Origin: Indioceanicola profundi | Lineage (GTDB): Bacteria > Pseudomonadota > Alphaproteobacteria > Azospirillales > Azospirillaceae | DNA: 64,000 bases | Reading direction: 5' to 3' | NCBI RefSeq assembly: GCF_003568845.1 | Contig: NZ_CP030128.1 | Coordinates: 248,001 to 312,000, forward strand | In this document: positions 36,769 to 44,900 of the stretch, in pieces | Layout: each line of letters opens with the position of its first letter | Position numbering within the stretch: the stretch's first letter is position 1 | Program-made: the position numbers and the translations under genes | The notes under the pieces: model-generated | Database searches by the model: none | What the model was told of the DNA's origin: nothing | Seen by the model: the letters and a program-made list of their open reading frames with translations, nothing else

Positions 36769-37828
36769 GTGACACCTCACAAGCAGGTTCTCGCCCGAGA
36801 ATTGCGCACGTTAATTACCAAATTCCTACCAGAAACAGGCGTTGCTTGCTAAAATGGCGGATGCACAAGAATTTTCTTACCAGACCGCGCTCGTTTGAAT
36901 GAGACCAAGGCAGTGTTCACGTAAGGCGCTTCCCAGGTCCCGAGATGCCCCAGCGTCTGCCAGATATGCCCAGCTACAGGAAGCATCTCCAACTTCGGCG
37001 CGATTGCGTTCACCGCGCCCCTGAGCGCAAGGAGCCACCGTCCAACAGGCCAGCGGCCCGGACTTTCGACCTCCGCGTCGACGCGAAGACGGACAGCCTG
37101 CGCTTCTATCTTCTAGGTTCTTCCGCCCGGCACCGGATCGAGCATGTCGGCTGCCGCACCCCGACGGATATCGAGGGGCCGCTGATCCTTTAGGCGGCTG
37201 CACGCGGCGCTGCGCGAACCCCAAGCGCCCAGACCGGCGGCCTTTCCGGGCGCGGCGGTGGTTCGCAATGGAAATCAATCGGTTGAGAGGCCTCTCTCCC
37301 GAACGGCCTGGAGCACTTCCCACTGTGCTTGCGCAGGTTCGCGCAAACAGGCTGATTCCGGTACCCGCGACAATGAGTTAGGCTGGCCCCGGTCGCCCCT
37401 CATGCAGAGGCGTGGATTGAAACCGACCCGGCGCGGCGTGGCGGTGGTGTCCGCGAAAGCCGGCCCCGGGGTGCACACTTGACGGTCAGCTCCGCCTCAC
37501 AGGTGCCGTAGCGTTTGTATGAGGTTCCTGGCCCTCGCCCTGGCCGGTCTCGTCTGGTTGATCATGACGATCCGCGTCTGGTATCCGGCGGAAGGATCGT
37601 TGGCCGCGACAAGGGAGCCATCAGCGACCCGCCGGCCGATGCGACCTCCGCCAGGACCCACATTGCCGGTGCCGCCTGATCAGCCGCGCGAACGACGCCC
37701 TGATGGAGATGCGCTCGGTTCCCTCCGGCCCGCAAGTCCGATCCGACCCGGTGCAAGAGACGCCCTTGCAGCAGACGGCGCAAGATGCCATTTTCATGTG
37801 GCACGTTGCGCAAGGTTCGGAGAGGGAC
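36769..37828. other. Gene-poor stretch with an orphan CRISPR repeat
   Basis: About 1,060 bases without a convincing gene. Short frames on both strands lack ribosome sites and family features. It holds one type I-C-like CRISPR repeat (37392-37423) and the leader of the toxin-antitoxin operon. The stretch looks like decayed accessory DNA. Confidence 0.45.
37392..37423 (+). CRISPR. Solitary type I-C-like CRISPR repeat (32 bp)
   Basis: Exactly 32 bases, starting GTCGCCCCTCATGC, then AGAGG, and ending in the hallmark CGTGGATTGAAAC of type I-C repeats. Against the common form with a C5/G5 stem it has four substitutions. Two of them (T at position 9, A at position 17 relative to the G/C form) fall in the stem; the stem GCCCCT...AGAGGC keeps five of six pairs, including a compensated T-A pair. 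No second repeat lies at the expected 65-70 base spacing on either side, and no cas gene is in the window. Confidence 0.7.
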
Positions 37829-38266
37829 ATGGGAGTTGCAACGCTTCAGGAGCGCCAGCGCGTGCTGACCTCCGCCCTTCTGGGACTGGAGAGCACGCCC
37901 GGCTCCGATCTGGATGCCGTCCGGGTTGTCCGCCGCCGACTTCAGCCGGAGGCGATTTCCTCCCTGCGCCAAGCGGGGGTGGAGCGGCGCGTGCTGGACC
38001 GCATCGTGCCGCGCCGCACCTTCGAACATCGGCGCCACCGGCAGGAGCTGTTGTCGCTGGAGGAAAGTGAGCGGGCCTACCGGACGGCCAGCATCCTGGC
38101 CCTCGCCGAGGCGGTGTTCGGCCGGCGCGAGAAGGCCCTGTCCTGGCTTGCTTCGCCCAAGAGCTCGCTCGGGGGCGAGGTCCCGATGGAGCTGCTGGAC
38201 ACGGACATCGGCGCCCGTTTGGTGGAGGAGGAACTGGTCGCCATCGACGAGGGCTTCTTCGGGTGA
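37829..38266 (+). CDS. Xre/MbcA/ParS-type antitoxin
   Basis: A 145-residue protein; ATG 37829 is chosen over upstream in-frame starts because GGAGAGG sits directly before it and this gives the usual family length. The N-terminal helical HTH-like part (LQPEAISSLRQAGVERRVLDR and VPRRTFEHRR) is followed by the DUF2384 toxin-binding part (SERAYRTASILALAEAVFG, ALSWLASPKSSLGGEVP, LLDTDIGARLVEEEL). It neutralises the RES toxin encoded next by blocking its active site, and usually represses the operon. The stop overlaps the toxin's GTG start. Confidence 0.88.
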   Translation: MGVATLQERQRVLTSALLGLESTPGSDLDAVRVVRRRLQPEAISSLRQAGVERRVLDRIVPRRTFEHRRHRQELLSLEESERAYRTASILALAEAVFGRREKALSWLASPKSSLGGEVPMELLDTDIGARLVEEELVAIDEGFFG

Positions 38267-38721
38267 AGCTCTGGCGTATCAGCAATTATGCCGACCTGCA
38301 GGGGATCGGCGGACTGAGGGCGTCCGGCCGTTGGCATACCCGTGGGCGGCCGATCGTCTATCTGGCGGAAAGCCCGCCGGGCGCCCTGATCGAAGTTCTG
38401 GTGCATGTGGATGTCAGCCGGCTCGAGGATCTGCCGGACCGCTACACGCTGCTGACCATCGAGGCGGACGGGGATATCGGCTTGGAAAGCTGCGTGGACC
38501 TGCCCGATGACTGGGCCGAGAACCGGCAGGTCTCCCGCGCCGCCGGCGATCGGTGGCTGGAAGGTGCACGTTCGGCCCTGCTGCGCGTGCCGAGCGCCAT
38601 CATGCCCGGCATCTGGAACGTCCTGCTGAACCCGCTGCACCCCGATGCCCATCGGCTCCGGATCACCGGCACGGCGAGCCTGCCTTTCGACCGCAGGCTG
38701 TTCAAGATCGTCAAACCGTAG
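38263..38721 (+). CDS. RES-domain NAD+-degrading toxin
   Basis: A 152-residue toxin, GTG start overlapping the antitoxin stop. The family's Arg-Glu-Ser triad is visible: Arg in LWRISNY, Glu in GALIEVLVH, Ser in RVPSAIMPG, with the GRWHTRGRPIVYLAESP segment between. RES toxins are NAD+ phosphorylases or ADP-ribosyltransferases that stop growth by depleting NAD+ (known for MbcT and others). It is a complete, apparently functional module with the Xre-type antitoxin and sits in an otherwise decayed accessory stretch. Confidence 0.9.
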   Translation: MKLWRISNYADLQGIGGLRASGRWHTRGRPIVYLAESPPGALIEVLVHVDVSRLEDLPDRYTLLTIEADGDIGLESCVDLPDDWAENRQVSRAAGDRWLEGARSALLRVPSAIMPGIWNVLLNPLHPDAHRLRITGTASLPFDRRLFKIVKP

Positions 38722-38766
38722 CGGTCTCCCGGTCAGGGTGGTCTGGGCCATGCCCGGTCGCCCAGG

Positions 38767-39831
38767 CTATGCCACGACGTTCACCCTGGTCAGAACCTGC
38801 CCGCCGGCATGCGGCCGATGCGTGATCCAGTGCAGGAACTCCGCTCGCACCGTGTAGGTTCCAGGGGCAACATCGGCGTGACGGACCAGGATTCCATGCC
38901 GTTGCGCCGAGGTCATGAGAATGGGCTGGTCCGCCTCGATCCGCTCCGGCCTGGCATAGTCTCCCCGTGTTGGGTTCCAGCGCTGCGGGCGTCCATCGGA
39001 TTCCGCGATGTAGCAGGGAAAGGGAAAGGTCACGTGCAGCGTGCTGTAGGATGCATTCAGCACGCGGATCAGGGCCGTCCTGCTGCGGGGCACGTTCACG
39101 ACGGTATTGGCCTGCGTCAAGGTGCGGCTGTTCGGGATTCCGCTGCACAGGAAGTATTTCGGCTCGAACCGGTCCAGCCCCACATCCTCGCCGCAGATGC
39201 CGGCCTGATGGCTCAGCTCATGCCAGCGCGGGTCGACATCGTCATAGATCCAGATCGCCTCGGCCGCATAGGCCAGGTCGCGCGGTTCCAGCGGGCTGAT
39301 GTCGTCCGTGGACCGGGCGGCGTAGAGTCTGCCGGGACCGTTGGGCGGATCGACGATCAGCATGCCGTACATGCCCATCTCGAAGTGCAGCACCGTGTTC
39401 TTGTGGCAGTGATAGAAGTAGGTGCCGGCCTGCGACGCGTACCATTGGTAGGTATAGTCGCTCTTGACCTCGAAGGAGGTGTGGCCGACCCCGTCATTCA
39501 TCGGCGTCGGGTCGATCCCGTGCCAGTGGATCGTATGGGTGTTCTTGCCGGATTTCAGCTCGCAATGAACCACGCTGCCTTCATTGACGCGGATGATCTT
39601 GGACGGCCAGGTCCGGTCGCCGCCGCTGTCGTCCGGGTCCTTGAAGCCCCAGAACGGAAGCACTTTGCCGTCCGCCATCGTGACGCTGAAATCAGCGACC
39701 TGCCGGTGGAACCTCACGGTCGGCGTCAGCCTGTCGGGCGTGGCCGGACTGCTGGCGAACACCCGGCAGCCGAACTCATCGAAGGCTTCGGGATCGGCAG
39801 GGGCGCGCGGAATGATGGTCTCGTCCGTCAT
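38767..39831 (-). CDS. Multicopper oxidase-type protein, N-terminal cupredoxin partner
   Basis: A 354-residue protein; ATG 39831 has GCAGGAG upstream. It shows cupredoxin copper motifs HTIHWHG and YFYHCHKNTVLHFEMGMYG, and a later THRPHAGG. No signal peptide is obvious. It is 20 bases downstream of a second multicopper oxidase gene that has a signal; each seems to supply only part of the usual copper set, so they may form a two-chain oxidase (inference). It is convergent with the RES toxin gene, 45 bases away. Confidence 0.78.
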   Translation of the reverse strand: MTDETIIPRAPADPEAFDEFGCRVFASSPATPDRLTPTVRFHRQVADFSVTMADGKVLPFWGFKDPDDSGGDRTWPSKIIRVNEGSVVHCELKSGKNTHTIHWHGIDPTPMNDGVGHTSFEVKSDYTYQWYASQAGTYFYHCHKNTVLHFEMGMYGMLIVDPPNGPGRLYAARSTDDISPLEPRDLAYAAEAIWIYDDVDPRWHELSHQAGICGEDVGLDRFEPKYFLCSGIPNSRTLTQANTVVNVPRSRTALIRVLNASYSTLHVTFPFPCYIAESDGRPQRWNPTRGDYARPERIEADQPILMTSAQRHGILVRHADVAPGTYTVRAEFLHWITHRPHAGGQVLTRVNVVA

Positions 39832-39851
39832 GGAACCGGTCTCCTGCTGGG

Positions 39852-41006
39852 CTAAGCGCTCTCGATGACCCAGTCGCAGACGAGCCCCATGGGATAGGAG
39901 CCGCCGCCGGAGGTCTGGGAGATCTCGTTGTGGCAGTGCATCGGATACGCCAGCGGGAACCGCTCCTGCGTCATCGGCCATTTCGCAGCCGGAATGTCCG
40001 GCGGCTTGCGGAAGGGGAGCAGGTAATCGGCAACGGCGCCCGGCGGCATGGTCCAGGTGTCGATCTCCTTCACGTTGGAGAGCGGCCGGGAAGGGCCGGG
40101 CTCACCGCGACTGGAACCAACGGCATAGATGTGGTTGCCGTGGATGTGGGGGGAGTGCCAGGCAAGGCCGGCATTGGCGATGCGCAACAACAACGGGTCG
40201 CCGATCACCCCGGTCGGCACGCAGTCGGGATCGTGCACGGCATCGTAGCCGCTGTGGCCGTTCAGCGTGAAATAACGGGGCCGGAAGTCGTTCATGAAAT
40301 CCGAGGCGGAGAAATCCTCGCCCGCCCGTGCCCGGGCGCACCAGCGCTCATCCACCTGGTTGAAGACCCAGACCTTCTCGCGGGCCGCCCCGTGCCGCCA
40401 GCGCTTGCCGGGGAACGGGTTCTGCGCCAGCCGGCCGAACAGCGCGTCCACCGCGCTCCCGGGCGGCGCATCCGCGGCCGCATAGGGCATGGGCTTGCCG
40501 TTGCTGGTGGCGTTCTCCGCCCCGTCGACCACGATGATGCCGTGCAGGCCGAGAACCCGGTTCACCGGCGTCTTCTCCGGGTCCACATACATGAAGGTCC
40601 CGGACCGCGAGGCCGTCAGGGTGACCTCGCCCCGCTCCCCCGGCGGGATCAGCCCCATGGACGGCCCCATGCCCAGGATCTGGAAATCATGGGCGCGGCT
40701 GCTGTTGTTGAGCACCCGGAAGCGGACATTCAGGCCGGGTTTGATCCGGATCACCGGGCCCGGCACGGTCGGCTGCTCATCCTTCAGGGAAAAGGCGTAC
40801 ATGAACACCTGTTTCCCGTCGATCAACTCCAGCAGAACATCGTGGATCTCAAGGACGATCGTCTGATCGTGACCGTCTTCCGGGACGGAGACCTCATCGT
40901 CGACCATGGTCGTGGCGCTCGCCATGGATAGAGCTGCACACCCAAGCAGCCCGGACATGATGACGGAGCGTCGCCCCACCGCTTCCAGCATGATCGCGCG
41001 TTTCAT
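39852..41006 (-). CDS. Multicopper oxidase-type protein, exported
   Basis: A 384-residue protein; ATG 41006 follows GGGGGAAGG. The N-terminus has GRRSVIMSGLLGCAALSMASA, a Tat- or lipoprotein-like export signal (Cys in LLGC). Cupredoxin domains follow with GPVIRIKPGLNVRFRVLNN, then GLHGIIVVDG, and copper-type motifs SPHIHGNHIY and YPMHCHNEISQ. The first domain lacks the HWHG motif that the downstream partner has. It is the first gene of a two-gene operon. Copper or manganese oxidation, or copper tolerance, are possible roles. Confidence 0.78.
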   Translation of the reverse strand: MKRAIMLEAVGRRSVIMSGLLGCAALSMASATTMVDDEVSVPEDGHDQTIVLEIHDVLLELIDGKQVFMYAFSLKDEQPTVPGPVIRIKPGLNVRFRVLNNSSRAHDFQILGMGPSMGLIPPGERGEVTLTASRSGTFMYVDPEKTPVNRVLGLHGIIVVDGAENATSNGKPMPYAAADAPPGSAVDALFGRLAQNPFPGKRWRHGAAREKVWVFNQVDERWCARARAGEDFSASDFMNDFRPRYFTLNGHSGYDAVHDPDCVPTGVIGDPLLLRIANAGLAWHSPHIHGNHIYAVGSSRGEPGPSRPLSNVKEIDTWTMPPGAVADYLLPFRKPPDIPAAKWPMTQERFPLAYPMHCHNEISQTSGGGSYPMGLVCDWVIESA

Positions 41007-41519
41007 TGCCTTCCCCCAGAGCAGGGTCATCGCCTCGCGTCCGGTGCCGGACCTGACTGATATGTAGCCCTGAGACGAAACGAGCAGCGCGGATTTCCAA
41101 GATGAGTCGGATTAATACTGAAGAAGGCGGAATAAATATTAGGCCGGTCTTAGTAAAACCGTAAGTGATATATAGGCGGGAGCAGAGCCGGGCGGCATGG
41201 CTGATGATCGCAGGTGGAAGCTGGTGGCCGGCCCAGCCCGGGAAAGCCGCATTTCCCGTAATACCGTTCGCCCCCGCCGGCTCACCTCGTCGAAGCGGCG
41301 GCGACCGGCAATCTGCTGGACCATGAGTCCCGATGTTCCGATCGCCTGACCGGGAGCGCTCGCAACAACATGCCTCAGCCTGCGTTCGAGCAAGGTGATG
41401 ATGGCGGCCGCACCTCGCGGTGAGGAAAGCAGATAGGTCTCTCAGAGCAAGGGGACAGGAGAGAGGGTTGCTGCTTCAGGACTGGATGCGTGATCTCGGT
41501 GGCGTCGGTTGGGGGCGAT
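41007..41519. other. Intergenic region, no gene recognised
   Basis: About 510 bases. The first 150 are AT-rich and should carry the oxidase operon promoter. A minus-strand frame at 41139-41393 has Arg-rich composition without a clear ribosome site and is not called. Confidence 0.35.
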
Positions 41520-41897
41520 GTGACGGAGCTGGAGAATGGCAGTGGCGTTGGCGACCAGGGTAGGACGCTGCTCGACGCCGATGTGCAGATCCTCCGTCAG
41601 CTTTATGCGGAGCATCGGAGAGAGACCCGCCTGCTGGCGGCGGAAGGCTGCATCGCCGTGCTCGTTGCCATTATTCTCGGCGTCGCCATCACGCGCCATA
41701 GTGTCTGGGGGGCCGTTCTGGCTGGACTGATGCTCAGCCTGATCGGCGCCATCATGGTTCCCGTACTCACGGAACGCCGTACACTGGCTCAGCAGATTGA
41801 TCGATTGCAACGATCCATCGTTGCCTCGGGCTTTCGGGTCGAAGTCCAAGGAAGAGACGTGCGGGTCCGCGCGCAGAGGGCCGGCTCAGAAGATTGA
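41520..41897 (+). CDS. Small membrane protein with two helices
   Basis: A 125-residue protein of unknown family. GTG 41520 is proposed because GGGGG lies just upstream; GTG 41490 is a possible longer start. The N-terminal 35 residues form a charged helix (ILRQLYAEHRRETRLLAAE), followed by two membrane helices (about 39-57 and 61-82) and a C-terminal coiled coil (LAQQIDRLQRSI) with a basic end. It may be a cytoplasm-facing membrane scaffold. No function is claimed. Confidence 0.6.
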   Translation: MTELENGSGVGDQGRTLLDADVQILRQLYAEHRRETRLLAAEGCIAVLVAIILGVAITRHSVWGAVLAGLMLSLIGAIMVPVLTERRTLAQQIDRLQRSIVASGFRVEVQGRDVRVRAQRAGSED

Positions 41898-41972
41898 TCC
41901 TGGTCGGATCAGTCGGCAGGCCTGTATTCCGCACTGACGCGGCGATTGACGCACCCTGTCTCGATAAGACCT

Positions 41973-42338
41973 CTATTTCACATCCGGACCAGCTGGAGGG
42001 CTTAGTCGACGTGCCCGTTCCGACCGGATGGCGACCAGGGTCTCCGTACGCAGGTGGCTCTCGAACTCCCGCGCCTCGGTGGCCCCTCCGGGGCTGAGGA
42101 TCAGCTTGTGCTCCACCGGACCAAAGCACTGCTCCACGGCCGAGCTGGCAATCTCCGGGTCCGGTCGCTCAGGTTCCTGGGTGAGGTGCTGCGCAACCTG
42201 CGTATCGATGCACTCCTGCAGCGCCCGATGTTCCGCTCGTGTCGGCCGCACCCCCTGAAAATGGGGCGATGAGAGCGTACACCCCACCAGAGCGGCGGCG
42301 ATGGCTCCTGCACCGGTAAGCTTCCATAGGCGTTTCAT
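41973..42338 (-). CDS. Small lipoprotein
   Basis: A 121-residue protein with a clear lipoprotein signal: MKRLWKLTGAGAIAAALVGC, lipobox LVGC, lipidated Cys20. The mature part is short, charged, with two further cysteines (about 43 and 71, in LQECIDTQ and VEQCFGP) that could form a disulfide. GGCAAGG lies before the ATG. I do not recognise the family. It is convergent with the membrane protein gene before it. Confidence 0.65.
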   Translation of the reverse strand: MKRLWKLTGAGAIAAALVGCTLSSPHFQGVRPTRAEHRALQECIDTQVAQHLTQEPERPDPEIASSAVEQCFGPVEHKLILSPGGATEAREFESHLRTETLVAIRSERARRLSPPAGPDVK

Positions 42339-42692
42339 AGCCTTGCCGCGTCCATTCCTTCAGCCCAGAAGCGAAGATCACGAGAAAGGTCCTGACGGTT
42401 CTGCCGTCCGGCGCCTTCTGCCGCTTGCGCCAGTCCAAGAACAGGAAAACCCGCTTTTCGTCCTGAGCCTGGCCGGACCAAGGATGGAACAAGCGTCAGT
42501 GTATCCAGGAGGGGAGGTGCCGCCATGGCGGTTCTGTCCGCCGATGGCGCCAGCGGCGATGTCGTTCCAGCTTGGACATTCACGCCGATGGGGCATGCCA
42601 GAACCCAGGGATATGTGGCTGCCTTTGACCTGGATCAGCGTCCGCAGGACATGCAGGGCCGATAATCAGCTCCGCACGCAAGGAGACAAGTC
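42339..42692. other. Intergenic region, no gene recognised
   Basis: A 354-base stretch. A frame starting at 42301 reads through it but ends inside the next gene and has no ribosome site. I see nothing functional except the ribosome site AAGGAGA just before 42693. Confidence 0.35.
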
Positions 42693-43199
42693 ATGTCGGC
42701 ACGGGTTCAGATTGGCATCGAGAACGAGGACGGAAGCGTCACCTACGTCCACTGCAACCTTGAGGGCGACCCGGCCGGCATCGGTCAGGTGCTCAAGGAG
42801 GCATGGAGCGACCGCACAGCCCTTGGCGAATTGTTGGCCATGGGATGCCTCGCTCGGATCGGCTACGATCGGGGAACGGCGCACCCGCCCCTTCACCTTG
42901 CCTGTTCCGGGGTCAAGGATTGGGTGAACCGCTATGGCGACATGTGCGAGTTCTATCATCGCGACTGGTATGATGGCTGGAGCCGCCAGGATGGCCCCTG
43001 GACGGCTGACAGCATCGACGCATTTGCGAGCGGCATGTCCGGGAAGGCTGACATCGCGGCAAGCCATGTGCTGCGCAAGACAGGTCGTTGGCACCTCATC
43101 CGCAAGGCAGCTGCCGGCATGTCTGCTGGCTGTGTTGCGCCACAGCCGTCGCGGCTTGCCAATTGGCTACGGCCTGTGCCTGGACGGTGCGCAGGGTAG
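42693..43199 (+). CDS. Hypothetical protein, phage/plasmid-type
   Basis: A 168-residue protein; ATG 42693 follows AAGGAGA. The start, VQIGIENEDGSVTYVHCNLE then GDPAGIGQVLKEAW, resembles a small protein often found on phages and plasmids (start of the form xxIGxxxxDGSxxxVYVHxDGxPxGxG). The last third is low complexity, and the C-terminal 35 residues look less conserved. Function unknown. It points to mobile-element origin for this stretch. Confidence 0.62.
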   Translation: MSARVQIGIENEDGSVTYVHCNLEGDPAGIGQVLKEAWSDRTALGELLAMGCLARIGYDRGTAHPPLHLACSGVKDWVNRYGDMCEFYHRDWYDGWSRQDGPWTADSIDAFASGMSGKADIAASHVLRKTGRWHLIRKAAAGMSAGCVAPQPSRLANWLRPVPGRCAG

Positions 43200-43406
43200 G
43201 GCAGGAGACAAGAGGCGCAGCATCGTCCTTTCGCGCCGCCACAGCGGCTGGTGCCAGAGACCGGCGCCATTGTTCAAGTACCGACCCTGCTCATGACGCG
43301 CCTATGGGATCGGATCCAACTCGCGGGTGATGTTGCGCCGCCAGCGGGCGGAATATGCGTACCCGCGAACCGGTTCAGGCTTCTGGAAAGGGCTTGCCAT
43401 AGAAAC

Positions 43407-43435
43407 ATATAAGATATATCGTGGATACATCGTGG
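43407..43435. promoter_or_regulatory. Candidate PadR operator
   Basis: An inverted repeat ATATA-AGA-TATAT (43407-43419), overlapped by a direct repeat ATCGTGG (43418-43424 and 43429-43435, 11-base period), immediately upstream of the PadR gene. It is strikingly AT-rich for this genome and well placed for autorepression. Confidence 0.55.
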
Positions 43436-43450
43436 TAAAAGGCGAGAAGA

Positions 43451-44032
43451 GTGCGGTTGTTTCCTGACCATTGCGGCGGCAAGCTGCGCATGCACCACCC
43501 AGGCCCGCGCGGGTTCGGCCGGCACGGCGCTGGACCCGATCGGGGGCATGGCGGTGGCCGCGGCGGCCGCCGTCGGGTGTTCGAAGCGACCGAGCTCCGT
43601 CTCGTGCTGCTCAAGCTGCTCGCCGACCATCCGCGGCATGGCTATGACCTGATCCGCGCGGTTGAGGAGCTGACCGACGGCAGCTATGCGCCGAGCCCGG
43701 GCGTCATCTATCCGACACTGGCGATGCTGGAAGAGCTGGGGCAGGTCGAGAAGGTTCAGTCCGAGGCTGCGCGCAAGCCATTCAGGATCACACAAGAGGG
43801 TATTGCCCAGCTCACGGCCGACAAGGAGCTGGTCGACAGCCTGTTCGAACGGCTTGAAGAGCTTGCAGCAAAGCGCAAGCGCATCGACGCAGCGCCGATC
43901 CGTCGGGCCATGGACAATCTGCGGGCGGTGCTGGCGCATCGCCTCGGGCGGGAGGAGGTCGATACGGAGACGCTGCACGCCGCCGCCGCGATCATTGACG
44001 AGGCGGCGCAACGGATCGAGCGCCTGCCGTGA
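43451..44032 (+). CDS. PadR-family transcriptional regulator
   Basis: A 193-residue regulator with the usual His/Gly/Arg-rich N-terminal tail (residues 1-42) that may bind metal, then the PadR winged helix: ELRLVLLKLLADHPRHGYDL, IRAVEELTDGSYAPSPGVIY, PTLAMLEELGQVE, and a C-terminal dimerisation helix. GTG 43451 is preferred since the tail is typical; ATG 43490 is possible. It is followed by DUF2218 in the same direction (45-base gap), a pairing common in iron-linked loci. A palindromic AT-rich site lies upstream. Confidence 0.87.
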   Translation: MRLFPDHCGGKLRMHHPGPRGFGRHGAGPDRGHGGGRGGRRRVFEATELRLVLLKLLADHPRHGYDLIRAVEELTDGSYAPSPGVIYPTLAMLEELGQVEKVQSEAARKPFRITQEGIAQLTADKELVDSLFERLEELAAKRKRIDAAPIRRAMDNLRAVLAHRLGREEVDTETLHAAAAIIDEAAQRIERLP

Positions 44033-44077
44033 TGCGTGCCACCTGCCGCGTGGTGGAATAAAGGAAAGGAACAGGCC

Positions 44078-44398
44078 ATGAGCCTTAACAGCACGGCCCG
44101 CGTGCCGACAGCCAATGGCAGCCGCTACCTCCAGCAGCTCTGCAAGCATTGGAGCCATAATCTCACGGTGGAGTTCACGCCCGACGCGGGCACGGTGGTC
44201 TTTCCGCGCGACGCGCGCGGCGCGGACTGGCCCGGCGACGCCATCCTCACATTGCAGGCCCATGAGGATGTGCTTGAATGCCGGCTGGAGGCGAGCGCGG
44301 ACGGGCAGCTCGCGGCGCTGAAGGACGCGGTGGCGCGTCACCTCGACCGCTTCGCCTTCCGTGAAGCGCCGTTGCAGTTCAACTGGCAGAACGGCTGA
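44078..44398 (+). CDS. DUF2218 family protein
   Basis: A 106-residue protein; ATG 44078 follows AAGGAAAGGAA. It has the DUF2218 phrases ARVPTANGSRYLQQLCKHW, then SHN and LTLQAHEDVLECRLEA, ending with the DHLxRFA-like HLDRFAFREAPLQFNW. The family often sits next to siderophore-interacting or PadR genes and is thought to be linked to iron handling; no activity is established. The large siderophore uptake operon starts within 500 bases on the other strand, which agrees with that link. Confidence 0.85.
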   Translation: MSLNSTARVPTANGSRYLQQLCKHWSHNLTVEFTPDAGTVVFPRDARGADWPGDAILTLQAHEDVLECRLEASADGQLAALKDAVARHLDRFAFREAPLQFNWQNG

Positions 44399-44441
44399 CC
44401 GCCGAACCGGCCCAACCCGCTGCGGGAGCGCTGGCAGTGCC

Positions 44442-44885
44442 ATGGAGATGATGAAAGCCACTTTTCCGGTCTGGCTGGGCTGGGCCGTTCTCTCGGCCTG
44501 TTTCGCGGCCCTGACGGCGGTGCTGGCCAAGGTCGGGGTCGCCGGGCTGAGTTCCGATGCGGCGACCCTGATCCGGACGGCCGTGGTCCTGCTGCTGCTG
44601 GTCTGCATGTTCCTGGCCTCCGACGCCACGCTCGACCTCTCGGCCGTGTCGGTGAAGAGCTATGTCTTCCTGACGCTCTCCGGGCTGGCGACGGGGGCTT
44701 CGTGGATCTGCTATTTCCGGGCGCTGAAGCTGGGCCCCGCCTCCCAGGTTGCACCCGTCGACAAGTTGAGCGTGGTCCTGGTGGCCGTGTTCGGCGCCGC
44801 CTTCCTGGGGGAGCGGCTTTCCCCCGTGAACTGGCTGGGAGTCGTCCTGATAGCGGCCGGCGTTGTCCTGACGGCCTTCCGCTGA
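44442..44885 (+). CDS. Small EamA-type membrane transporter (half-size DMT)
   Basis: A 147-residue protein with five hydrophobic segments; only one EamA repeat is present (WAVLSACFAALTAVLAKVGV, LIRTAVVLLLLVCMF, FLTLSGLATGASWICYFRAL, GPASQVAPVDKLSVVLVAVF, VNWLGVVLIAAGVVLTAF). Such half-size drug/metabolite transporters work as dimers. It is the third gene after padR and DUF2218, but the start is uncertain (44442, or a methionine six or nine bases later). Substrate unknown. Confidence 0.82.
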   Translation: MEMMKATFPVWLGWAVLSACFAALTAVLAKVGVAGLSSDAATLIRTAVVLLLLVCMFLASDATLDLSAVSVKSYVFLTLSGLATGASWICYFRALKLGPASQVAPVDKLSVVLVAVFGAAFLGERLSPVNWLGVVLIAAGVVLTAFR

Positions 44886-44900
44886 CGGGCGCTCCGGCGC

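Noticed and set aside
37350-37500. A CRISPR array around the solitary repeat
   Set aside because: I looked for further copies at one repeat-plus-spacer distance on each side and found none, so only a single repeat is reported.
41139-41393. 84-codon minus-strand frame
   Set aside because: Arg-rich, no ribosome site, no family resemblance; probably chance.
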